This document shows positions 15,363-22,388 of a stretch of 25,393 nt of DNA, one piece after another. Position numbers and translations under genes: made by a program. The stretch covers positions 1-25,393 of the forward strand of contig CACYSD010000028.1 in assembly GCA_902776985.1 (NCBI GenBank), written 5' to 3'. The DNA is from UBA3839 sp902776985 (GTDB lineage Bacteria; Bacteroidota; Bacteroidia; Bacteroidales; Bacteroidaceae). Every line of letters begins with the position of its first letter. The stretch's first letter is position 1. The notes below the pieces were generated by a model. The model was not told the DNA's origin. It saw nothing but the letters and a program-made list of their open reading frames with translations, and searched no databases.

Positions 15363-16418
15363 ATGAAACACCTTGTAATTCGCAATTTGGGGCCACTGAA
15401 GGAGGCTGATGTCGAGCTGAAGAGAATCAATGTTATCATTGGTTCGCAGAGTTCGGGTAAGAGTTGTGTGCTCAAGACCGCTTGCTATTGCACGTGGGTG
15501 GAGAAGCGTATCGAACTGACTCAGACAGCAGACTTCTTCGCAAAAGACGATAACTTTCTGAAAGAGTTTGAGCGTTTCCATAAGCTACAAGGATACATCA
15601 AGGATAATACCTTCATCAGTTACGAGTCAGACTTTATGGTCTTCTCATACGATAATGCCACCAGGACATTCAAGTTTGATTGGAAAGAAGCTCGCTGGAA
15701 TTACCGTCGATCAAAGGTCACATATATCCCTGCTGAGCGTAATCTGGTTGCTGCCATTCCCAATTGGTTCCAAGTGAAATTCGCCGATGACAACATCCGA
15801 GACTTTATGGCTGATTGGGAAACAGCACGACAGGCTACAACCAATGATTTGTCTGTTTTAAATCTTGGAGTATCCTATCATTATGACGCTAATACAAAGT
15901 CGGACAAGGTGCAGGTCGCCGATGGTGTAACACTCGACTTTACAAACACTTCAAGTGGTTTGCAGTCAGTGATACCACTATTTGTACATCTAAGTCATAT
16001 CACAAGTATCAAGCATAACAGTATAGAGAGTTTTGCTAATCTTCAGGAGAACAGTATTCTATTGGCAAAATTAGATGAAGAAGACAAAAAGGACATCTAT
16101 GCCAACTATGTGCATACTCATCATTGTGATATCTTCCTTGAAGAGCCAGAGGCCAATCTTTTTCCGCCAACTCAGTCCAATCTTGTTGAATGGCTACTTG
16201 ATATGACGAAAGGCGAGCAACCAAACAATCTCTTTATTGCTACTCATAGTCCATATATACTGAATGCTTTCCTCGAAAAAACAGATATAGACATGAGCCT
16301 CTTCTACACGAGAATAGACTCTAAACTTATATCGGTAAAGAGTGCCACAGAAGAAGATATTCAGGACATCTATGATTACGGCGTAGATGCATTCTTCAAT
16401 ATTGAAACTCTGGGATAA
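15363..16418 (+). CDS. OLD/AAA-type ABC ATPase of a putative two-gene defence cassette
   Basis: A 351-aa soluble ABC-fold ATPase of the AAA_15/AAA_21 (OLD-like, SMC-related) group. It starts with the family's IRNLGPLKEADVEL strand, then Walker A GSQSSGKS (27-34), a signature-like SSGLQSVIPL (197-206), Walker B DIFLEEPEANLFP (from D256, with catalytic E260/E261) and the H-loop ATHSPYIL (H295). There is no zinc-hook coiled coil and no nuclease domain of its own. A 178-aa gene with TOPRIM-like motifs follows 3 nt later. In known systems such ATPases gate a nuclease partner: OLD and GajA carry TOPRIM in the same chain, and PARIS AriA pairs with a separate TOPRIM protein, AriB. A defence role is inference; the ATPase identity is secure. 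Confidence 0.85.
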   Translation: MKHLVIRNLGPLKEADVELKRINVIIGSQSSGKSCVLKTACYCTWVEKRIELTQTADFFAKDDNFLKEFERFHKLQGYIKDNTFISYESDFMVFSYDNATRTFKFDWKEARWNYRRSKVTYIPAERNLVAAIPNWFQVKFADDNIRDFMADWETARQATTNDLSVLNLGVSYHYDANTKSDKVQVADGVTLDFTNTSSGLQSVIPLFVHLSHITSIKHNSIESFANLQENSILLAKLDEEDKKDIYANYVHTHHCDIFLEEPEANLFPPTQSNLVEWLLDMTKGEQPNNLFIATHSPYILNAFLEKTDIDMSLFYTRIDSKLISVKSATEEDIQDIYDYGVDAFFNIETLG

Positions 16419-16421
16419 GGC

Positions 16422-16958
16422 ATGGATAAGAAAGACTGGCATATTGTCCCTGAGTGCTATATTGACACTAACTTGGCAGAGTATCTGCTTGATTCCCATG
16501 GAGTAAATCATCAGAAAGGTTGCAATGCTGTTGCCAAGAAAATGATGGAATCCAACCTGAAAGACCTGTTCTGTATCGGTATTATTGATAATGATAAGCG
16601 ACAACATTCATACGTGAGCGAGTTCGAGGAGATTGCGCATATGCAGCATGTCGCTTTGCTGAAACACAAAGAGCGTCCTCACTATTTCATAAGGATAAGC
16701 CCTGCAATGGATCAATTTATCTTGGATTGTGCCAATGAACAAGGTGTTAATCTCATAGATTACGGTCTGCCTACTGAACTTGAAGAGTTGACTAAGGTGA
16801 CAAAAGATGTAAAAGCCAAAAACGACACTCGTTTTAAGGAACTTTTTAAGTCGCTAAAAGAATCGGAAGAAATGAAAAAGCTCCGTTCTGTATTAAATTA
16901 CCTGAACGATAAGCAATATAAATGTGACACTGCAGAACTTCAAAAATTATTTGAATAG
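16422..16958 (+). CDS. Small TOPRIM-like partner of the OLD-type ATPase (putative nuclease)
   Basis: A 178-aa protein of unknown function. Three segments resemble a minimal TOPRIM domain: HIVPECYIDTNLAEYLL with E11 and D15 (compare vEGxxD), CIGIIDNDKR with D56 and D58 (the DxD strand), and FIRISPAMDQFILD after a short strand, like the P..xxE/D-xxLL stretch after DxD in DUF3226/OLD TOPRIMs. The E-to-DxD spacing of 45 residues is close to that in small TOPRIM proteins such as RNase M5 and DnaG. The C-terminal 60 residues are charged and helical. It is translated 3 nt after the ATPase and has no separate promoter, so the two should act together. TOPRIM assignment is pattern-based, and the Gly usual after Glu is Cys here. 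Confidence 0.55.
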   Translation: MDKKDWHIVPECYIDTNLAEYLLDSHGVNHQKGCNAVAKKMMESNLKDLFCIGIIDNDKRQHSYVSEFEEIAHMQHVALLKHKERPHYFIRISPAMDQFILDCANEQGVNLIDYGLPTELEELTKVTKDVKAKNDTRFKELFKSLKESEEMKKLRSVLNYLNDKQYKCDTAELQKLFE

Positions 16959-17182
16959 CTCAATACAAGTTTAATCAAATAGTTAAGCCAATAGACAGAT
17001 ATTTGAGAGTTTCTCTTAAGCAGCTTAAGGCTAATGGCAAAAGTAATTGCAAAGAATAATCTCTTTTGATTCTTGTTCACGATAGATTATTTAGGGATTC
17101 CTACAGCAATTCTTCAAGAACTAATGAAGACTGATATAACCTATTTGTAGTGCTGTAAGAGATAATAATGTAAAGTAATTCA
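16959..17182. other. Gene-free A/T-rich spacer after the ATPase/TOPRIM-like pair
   Basis: All six frames are closed by frequent stops, and no consensus promoter, repeat copy or stable hairpin was found. It ends at the strong hairpin at 17183. Confidence 0.6.
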
Positions 17183-17226
17183 GGGCGGGAAGCCGATGCC
17201 GAGGATGTCGGCGCGGCTTCCCGCCC
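17183..17226. terminator. Strong hairpin between convergent genes (probable terminator)
   Basis: GGGCGGGAAGCCG (17183-17195) pairs perfectly with CGGCTTCCCGCCC (17214-17226), and an inner CCGA/TCGG can extend the stem. It lies between the plus-strand pair ending at 16958 and the minus-strand genes ending near 17270. The plus strand continues TTTG and lacks a long T-run, so it is an imperfect intrinsic terminator or a 3'-end stabiliser. Confidence 0.65.
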
Positions 17227-17269
17227 TTTGCGTTAATATTATGTGGGTCATGCTTCCATGCCCTATGAT

Positions 17270-17411
17270 TTACTTGATGATGATTTTTGATGACCTAACT
17301 GGTCTCCATTGCCGATATAGAGTGACATTATAAACTCCACCCATCAGGTCATTAATGGAAATGGCATTGCTGCCTTGTTTTGCTGCCAATGCCCTGACAA
17401 CACTGATTCTG
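17270..17411 (-). pseudogene. Orphan C-terminal secretion-tail-like fragment
   Basis: Directly after the TPR gene, in another frame, is an open stretch of about 47 codons without its own start and ending in TAA. It reads like the end of a type IX secretion sorting domain: NAISINDLMGGVYNVTLY, then RSSKIIIK, matching the pattern isi-dL-xGvY-Vxl...KkIik. A TGA closes the frame at about 17424-17426, inside the TPR gene. It is probably the 3' end of a gene displaced by deletion or by arrival of the TPR gene. The family call is tentative. Confidence 0.4.
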
Positions 17412-18263
17412 TTATCTGCAGGCTTTCATGTCGTTGCGAAGGGATGATTCAGGAATTCCGAGTTCGATGGCTCGGTTGAAATCGCTGAGTGCAAGGCGTT
17501 TGTTGCCCATTTGCTTGTGCAGGTATGCTCGTGCCAGAATGTAGCGGGGATTGTCTGCTTCAAGGCTTATGGCATGGTCAAGGTCGAGCAGGGCAAGGTC
17601 TTCTTGGCGGCTTTCCATGTATATGTCTGCCCGGACGGCATAGAGTTCTGTGCTGTCGGGATAGAGTTCCACGAGGTGATTCATACGTTCTATCGCCTCT
17701 GTCTTGTGGTCGGTCTGCTGGCAGATAAGAGCCAGTCCAAGAAGGGCTGCGTAATTGGTGGCATCGCTCTCAAGCACTTTGTCATAGTCGGCACGCGATT
17801 CTCCGTACAGCCGTATCTGGAAATAGGAATAGGCTCGATGCAGGCGTATGTCTTTGTTTTTCGGTGCAAAGTCGAGGGCTGCACTGAAATCACGTACGGC
17901 ACGTTCGTAGAGCTGAAGTTTCAGCAGGAAGTCACCTCGTGCTTCAAGCATGGGAACGGCTTCGGGAGTGAGGGAGAGGGCAACGGTATAGGATTCCAGT
18001 GCATCGTCGGCAAGTTTCTTGTCGGCAGGGTTTTGCCAGTAGCGTGCCTCCTGCACTCTGCCCAGATTAGTGAAAACGAGAGAGTTGCGGTAGTCGTTGG
18101 GCGATTTGCGGAGTGCTTCCTTGAAGCAGGCTTCTGCCACTTCAAGGCTGTCTGCTGCGGCAGCGGCAAGACCGTGTTCTATCAATTGCTCATAGGTCTG
18201 TGCGTGGCATATACTGGCACTGCACAGACCTATGATTAAGAGTATTCGTCGGATGCTTGTCAT
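17412..18263 (-). CDS. Secreted tetratricopeptide-repeat protein
   Basis: A 283-aa protein with an N-terminal signal peptide (RRILLIIGLCSASICHA, cleavage expected after A21, no lipobox cysteine at +1), so it is probably periplasmic. The rest is a run of about seven 34-residue TPR units, with the usual A/Y-F-A/P spacing (AEACFKEALRKSPNDY, ALLDLDHAISLEADNPRYILA, ALSDFNRAIELGIPE). TPR proteins serve as binding scaffolds; the partner is unknown. It starts 9 nt after the hypD stop and is probably co-transcribed with it, although no functional link between a cytoplasmic radical enzyme and a periplasmic TPR protein is obvious. Confidence 0.85.
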   Translation of the reverse strand: MTSIRRILLIIGLCSASICHAQTYEQLIEHGLAAAAADSLEVAEACFKEALRKSPNDYRNSLVFTNLGRVQEARYWQNPADKKLADDALESYTVALSLTPEAVPMLEARGDFLLKLQLYERAVRDFSAALDFAPKNKDIRLHRAYSYFQIRLYGESRADYDKVLESDATNYAALLGLALICQQTDHKTEAIERMNHLVELYPDSTELYAVRADIYMESRQEDLALLDLDHAISLEADNPRYILARAYLHKQMGNKRLALSDFNRAIELGIPESSLRNDMKACR

Positions 18264-18272
18264 CTTCGTGGT

Positions 18273-20633
18273 TTATACTGCGTCGTTTTCGGTTCGGGCA
18301 ATGATTTCGTTCTGGAGCTGTTCGGTCATGTCGTTGAAGTAGTCGCTGTAACCGGCAACGCGGACAAGGAGGTCTTTGTACTGGTCGGGATGCTTCTGTG
18401 CATCAAGAAGGGTCTGTGTGTCAACGATATTGAACTGGATGTGATGACCTCCGAACTTGAAATATGTGCGAATCATCGACGCGCATTTCTTGATGTCCTC
18501 GTCACGCTTGAACAGCTGTGGTGTGAAGCGCACGTTGAGCAGCGTACCGCCGCTCTTGGTCTGATCGAGTTTGCCGAGCGACTTAATCACTGCCGTTGGT
18601 CCGTGGGAGTCGCTGCCGTGAGCAGGTGAGGTGCCGTCGCTGATGGCAAAATGGGCAAAACGTCCGTTTACAGATGCTCCGCAAACCGAACCGAAATAGT
18701 TGTGGCAGGTAGTCGAAAGCATATTGAGGTGAGTCTGTCCGCCACGAGTGTTAGGACGTCCTTCGATGGCTTTCACCAGGTCTTCGTAAACACGTACCGC
18801 AATGCTGTCGGCATATTCGTCATCGTTGCCGAAGAAAGGTGTATGGTTGCGGATATATTGGCGCAGAACCTCTTCTCCCTCCCAGTTTTTCTCACATGCT
18901 TCGAGCAGCTGGTCCATAGTGTAGCGGTGGTCTTCGAAGACATGCTTCTTGAGTGTAGTGAAGCAGTCGGTGATGGTGCCGAGACCTGTACACTGGATAT
19001 ATGTGGTGTTGTAGCGTGCTCCGCCGCTGTAGTAGTCCCTGCCTTTGTCTATGCAGTCGTCGATGTAGAGGCTGAGGAAAGTGGCTGGTGCATAGAGCGA
19101 GAACATACGTTCTATGTAGTTGTTGACGGCGAGTTTCAGATTGACGAAATACTCCATCTGCTGCTTCCATGCATCGTATAGCTGTTCAAACGATGTGAAT
19201 TCGCGCGGGTCGCCGGTCTTGAGTCCGAGTTGCTTCTTGGAGATAGGGTCGAAACCGTTGTGAAGCGTGATTTCAAGGATTTTCGGAGTGTTGAGATAGC
19301 CTGTGAGCAGATAAGCCTCCTTGCCGAAGGCTCCCACTTCGATACATCCGCTGCATCCGCCTTCACGGGCATCTTCCAGGGATTTTCCGGCACGTACCAT
19401 TTCCTGGACGTAGGTGTCGGGGTTGAAGATAGACGGATAGCCGTGTCCTTGACGGATAACCTTCAATCCTGCCTCAAGGAATTCGTCAGGAGTATTCTCT
19501 GCGATATGGATGGACAGACCTGGCTGCAACTCATGCAGTTCCTCCTGAATCTCCAGAATCATATAGGATATCTCGTTGGCTCCGCTCTCACCATTTCGCT
19601 TCACGCCACCTATATTAATATTGGTAAAGTCGTTGTATGTGCCCGATTCCAATGCAGTGACACCAACCTTTGGAGGGGCAGGCTGGTTGTTGAACTTAAT
19701 CCACAGACATGAGAGCAGTTCCTTGGCTGCGTCGCGTGTAAGGCTGCCGTCGGCAATGCCCTTGTCGTAGAACGAAATGAGGTGCTGATCGATATGCCCA
19801 GGGTTCATGCTGTCCCAACCGTTGAGTTCGGTAACGGTGCCGAGATGCACGAACCAGTACATCTGTATGGCTTCCCACAGGTCGCGAGGTGCATGAGCTG
19901 GTACCCAACGGCAAACGCTTGCTATTTTCTCCAATTCCAACTTGCGCTGAGGGTTAGATTCCTTGGCTGCCATCTTCTCTGCCAGTTCGGCATGACGCTC
20001 AGCAAAGAGGATTGCTGCATCGCAGGAAATCGACATCGCTTCCAGTTCCTGCTGCTTGTCGGTTGCCTCTGGGTCGTAGATGAAGTCGAGCGATTCGAGT
20101 TTCTTCTGAATACGAGCTTTCATGTCGAGCAGACCCTCGCGGTACATACGTCCGTCCATAGCGGTATGTCCAGCGGCGCGTTGCTCCATGAACTCAGTAA
20201 ACACACCTGCATGGTATGCTTCTTCCCATTCCTTGGACACATGGTTGAAGATGCGTTCACGCTGAGTCTTACCTTTCCAGTAAGGAATCACCTCACGTTC
20301 GTAAGTGTCGATATCCGCCTGTGATATATGGTAGGACTGCAACTCACGAGTGTCGAGAGTGTGAAGGTCTTCCACACTGTGACAGGTCAGTTCGGGAAAC
20401 GTAGGCACAGCCTTTGGCACTGGTCCGCGTTCACCTACAATCAGTTCGTCATCTCCGATATATATGGTCTTCTTCTTGCAGATTTCGTAGAAATTGCGTG
20501 CACGGAGCACAGGAGTAGGCATAGTGCCGTAGTTCTCCTTATAGAACGCAGTCTCAATCAAAGCTCGTTCTATAGACAAAGTTGTAGGTGTGTCGAAGTT
20601 TTGCTGACGCAGACGCTTGATGCGCTCGTTCAT
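18273..20633 (-). CDS. hypD: trans-4-hydroxy-L-proline dehydratase (glycyl radical enzyme)
   Basis: Oxygen-sensitive cytoplasmic radical enzyme that dehydrates trans-4-hydroxy-L-proline to pyrroline-5-carboxylate, which ProC can reduce to proline. With the ATG at 20633 it is 786 aa. The thiyl Cys is C430 and the base E432 in GGCSGCIEVGAFG; the glycyl radical is G761 in RVAGYSDYF. Compared with the residue numbers I recall for C. difficile HypD (F152, H160, D278, S334, F340, C434, E436, Y450, T645, G765), this protein has F148, H156, D274, S330, F336, C430, E432, Y446, T641 and G761: the same residues at a constant offset of four. Glycerol/diol dehydratases and PFL would not match. A start at 20672 or upstream is possible but adds unconserved residues. 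The activase may be the gene at 3009-3929. Confidence 0.88.
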   Translation of the reverse strand: MNERIKRLRQQNFDTPTTLSIERALIETAFYKENYGTMPTPVLRARNFYEICKKKTIYIGDDELIVGERGPVPKAVPTFPELTCHSVEDLHTLDTRELQSYHISQADIDTYEREVIPYWKGKTQRERIFNHVSKEWEEAYHAGVFTEFMEQRAAGHTAMDGRMYREGLLDMKARIQKKLESLDFIYDPEATDKQQELEAMSISCDAAILFAERHAELAEKMAAKESNPQRKLELEKIASVCRWVPAHAPRDLWEAIQMYWFVHLGTVTELNGWDSMNPGHIDQHLISFYDKGIADGSLTRDAAKELLSCLWIKFNNQPAPPKVGVTALESGTYNDFTNINIGGVKRNGESGANEISYMILEIQEELHELQPGLSIHIAENTPDEFLEAGLKVIRQGHGYPSIFNPDTYVQEMVRAGKSLEDAREGGCSGCIEVGAFGKEAYLLTGYLNTPKILEITLHNGFDPISKKQLGLKTGDPREFTSFEQLYDAWKQQMEYFVNLKLAVNNYIERMFSLYAPATFLSLYIDDCIDKGRDYYSGGARYNTTYIQCTGLGTITDCFTTLKKHVFEDHRYTMDQLLEACEKNWEGEEVLRQYIRNHTPFFGNDDEYADSIAVRVYEDLVKAIEGRPNTRGGQTHLNMLSTTCHNYFGSVCGASVNGRFAHFAISDGTSPAHGSDSHGPTAVIKSLGKLDQTKSGGTLLNVRFTPQLFKRDEDIKKCASMIRTYFKFGGHHIQFNIVDTQTLLDAQKHPDQYKDLLVRVAGYSDYFNDMTEQLQNEIIARTENDAV

Positions 20634-20693
20634 TCCGCCTTCATTGGCAGGATTCTTGATGGAAAAGTTCATGAAAAAATGAAGAATGTAGTT

Positions 20694-20751
20694 ATCGTTG
20701 CGATACCTATTAAAGAAAATTAACAAAAGAGCACGCTCACGAAGTGAGAAT
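20694..20751. repeat. Family B repeat copy in the hypD leader
   Basis: Begins ATCGTTGCGATACC (identical to 13842-13855), continues AAAGAAA and AAAAGAGCACGCT, then the hairpin CTCAC-gaa-GTGAG (20736-20748) and GAATG. In the nusA copy the same hairpin is CTTGC-aaa-GCAAG: both arms changed and pairing kept. The repeat starts 61 nt upstream of the start codon in both places. The 12-bp outer arms of the 13827 copy are missing here. Confidence 0.65.
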
Positions 20752-20794
20752 GTAGAATGAAGAATTCATTAAACTATTGATCCCTTTGATTTCA

Positions 20795-20921
20795 AAACCC
20801 TCTCTCCTTTTGGGTAATTGCGGAATTGGAGCAATTCTTGGGAGCGTTGCCCTAAGCGTCGGCAAGCCGAACGATAAGGTGACCGAAGGGAAGGCGGGCA
20901 AAAGTCGGGAGGGGCTTTACT
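20795..20921. repeat. Composite repeat in the hypD leader (families A and C)
   Basis: AACCCTCTCTCCTTTTGGG at the left and GGGAGGGGCTTTAC at the right resemble the two halves of family A. Between them, 20835-20858 is the second copy of the 24-nt family C hairpin. The whole would lie in the leader of the hypD mRNA. No known riboswitch class was recognised. Confidence 0.5.
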
Positions 20922-20925
20922 GTTG

Positions 20926-20956
20926 CAAAAGTAGTTGTTTTATTTTATCGGGCAAA
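20926..20956 (-). promoter_or_regulatory. Bacteroidetes promoter for hypD
   Basis: On the minus strand TTTG (20956-20953), a 19-nt spacer and TACTTTTG (20933-20926) match the consensus exactly. RNA would begin near 20920, leaving a leader of about 290 nt filled with repeats before the hypD ATG at 20633. Confidence 0.7.
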
Positions 20957-21012
20957 ATAATATGCTGGGTTTAAGTGTTTTTAATGATTTTTTGATGATT
21001 AGACATCAACAA

Positions 21013-21100
21013 ATTGATGCTTCGCCATAAAATATTTGATGCTTCGCCATCAAAAGTTTGATAGTTAGCCATAAAATATTTGATACTTCGCCATCAAAAG
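21013..21100. repeat. Tandem array of four 22-bp repeats upstream of the hypD promoter
   Basis: Units at 21013-21034, 21035-21056, 21057-21078 and 21079-21100, plus a partial fifth (TTTGATG at 21101). The core is TTGATGCTTCGCCAT; units alternate between endings AAAATA and CAAAAG, giving a 44-bp higher-order period. Junctions form palindromes such as ATCAAAAGTTTGAT, and further TTGATG/CATCAA inverted pairs lie at 20992-21019. The array is 57-144 bp upstream of the hypD -33 box and 46 bp beyond the end of the EamA gene. There are no unique spacers, so it is not CRISPR. Confidence 0.85.
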
Positions 21101-21145
21101 TTTGATGAAACGAAAAATTTTTTCATCAAAATTTGTCGCTGATAA

Positions 21146-22090
21146 TCAGTGATTTGCAATTTTCCTTCTTTTGCCTTTCTGCTCTCTCTTCATGTCTTTA
21201 CGGCTTTTTGACTTCGTCACCATACCGACGCCAGAGAACACGAGGATGATGGCAAGACCGTGAGTCCATTTCAATATACCGATTCCTGTTGAGATGCTCA
21301 CTGCAACCGCAACGATTGGCTGCACATAGTTGTACACTGACACCACAGTAGGACGAAGGATTTTCTGTGCCTTGACCACAAGAATGTAACCGATGAAAGT
21401 GCCGAATACCACCACGTAAAGTGTTTCGAGAATAACCGTCAAAGACAAGTCGCCGCTGAGTTTCTCAAATGTGTGCGGACCAGCCAGTGGCAAGAGAATG
21501 ACTGTGGCCCACAGGAACATCCATTTGTTGACTGTCATGATGCTGTAGCGCTTGATGAATCGGTTGAAGAGGGACAGATAGAGCGCATACGAGAATTGTG
21601 CGCCGAGGCAAAGCAAATCACCTCGAATGTCGCCGACTTTGTCACTGGAATGAGTGGCAGAGGTGAGAATCAGCATCAGTGCACCGCTGCACCCCATCAT
21701 CACTCCCAGCACTTTCTTGCTTGTAAGCGGTTCCTTGAGGATAATCGCAGCGAGTATCATGGCGAAGATAGGCATGGATGTGGTGACGATGCTCGCATTG
21801 ATAGGGGAGGTGAAGGACAGTCCGATGGTGTAGCCGCATTGGTTGCACACAATTCCAAATACTGCCGCACCGGCAAAGATAAAGACATGACGCAATGGCA
21901 CGGATTCCTTCTTTGTGAACAAAGACGCAATCCAGAACAGTAATGCTCCGCCCGTGACTCGTATCATCACCATTGACGGTCCGTCCAATCCGTTGGTCAT
22001 GGCGTCCTTGCCCAACGGAGCCATAAGTCCCCAGATGGCGCATGCGGCAAACATCGAAAGATGTGCATATAGTGGTTGTCTATTCTCCAT
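21146..22090 (-). CDS. DMT-superfamily (EamA) transporter
   Basis: A 314-aa inner-membrane protein with about ten hydrophobic segments arranged as two EamA halves. The first half contains FAACAIWGLMAPLGKDAM and ASIVTTSMPIFAMILAAIILKEPL; the second contains GTFIGYILVVKAQKILRPT and YNYVQPIVAVAVSI. Members export amino acids, nucleosides or other metabolites; the substrate cannot be told. The C-terminus is a basic tail (KSRKDMKREQKGKRRK). It is a single-gene unit with its own promoter 8 nt from the ATG, and is separate from hypD by the repeat array. Confidence 0.9.
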   Translation of the reverse strand: MENRQPLYAHLSMFAACAIWGLMAPLGKDAMTNGLDGPSMVMIRVTGGALLFWIASLFTKKESVPLRHVFIFAGAAVFGIVCNQCGYTIGLSFTSPINASIVTTSMPIFAMILAAIILKEPLTSKKVLGVMMGCSGALMLILTSATHSSDKVGDIRGDLLCLGAQFSYALYLSLFNRFIKRYSIMTVNKWMFLWATVILLPLAGPHTFEKLSGDLSLTVILETLYVVVFGTFIGYILVVKAQKILRPTVVSVYNYVQPIVAVAVSISTGIGILKWTHGLAIILVFSGVGMVTKSKSRKDMKREQKGKRRKIANH

Positions 22091-22097
22091 AGTGCTG

Positions 22098-22128
22098 CAA
22101 AGTTACGGAAAAACGAGAGCAGAACAAA
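22098..22128 (-). promoter_or_regulatory. Promoter of the EamA transporter gene
   Basis: On the minus strand TTTG (22128-22125), a 19-nt spacer and TAACTTTG (22105-22098) match the consensus exactly. The start codon at 22090 lies only 8 nt beyond the -7 box, so the leader is at most a few bases. Confidence 0.8.
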
Positions 22129-22193
22129 ATGAATACATTCATTTTTTATGCCGAGTGCGAGTAACTTCGAGCTTCAGCTCAACGTTACAAAAA

Positions 22194-22230
22194 AAATCAA
22201 CAAGGTATAGAAATTAAACCCTGTTGATTT
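22194..22230 (-). terminator. Probable intrinsic terminator on the minus strand
   Basis: TGTTGATTT (22222-22230) pairs with AAATCAACA (22194-22202), extended by GG/CC after one mismatch. On the minus strand the hairpin is followed by a run of eight T. It would end transcription coming from the 22389-22666 remnant and shield the EamA promoter. Confidence 0.55.
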
Positions 22231-22388
22231 GTATTTACTTGAATTTGTGAACTATTTAGTATTCCTCTTCGTTGAAGTTTAAAGCAGGTTCTGTGTAGCA
22301 GGGCTTTACATCACACGGGGTTATTATTGTGTTGGTTATTTGGCACTGAAATGAGGCAAAAGTCCAGACACAGCGAACAGGGAATCAG
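22231..22388. other. Spacer with possible gene remnants
   Basis: No gene is supported. On the minus strand an open frame of about 42 codons without an ATG ends TPCDVKPCYTEPALNFNEEEY; a second frame ends SGLLPHFSAK. These may be decayed coding tails or chance. Confidence 0.3.

Noticed and set aside
20634..20726. N-terminal extension of hypD using start codons at 20672 or further upstream
   Set aside because: The added residues are not family-like and are partly encoded by the family B repeat; the ATG at 20633 gives the expected length and residue register.
20777..20974. 65-codon plus-strand frame in the hypD leader
   Set aside because: Made of repeat DNA and overlapping the hypD promoter on the other strand; no support as a gene.
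21013..21100. CRISPR array
   Set aside because: Units are contiguous without unique spacers and no cas genes are nearby.
21473..21943. 156-codon plus-strand frame opposite the EamA gene
   Set aside because: Shadow of a gene with clear membrane-segment pattern and its own promoter.
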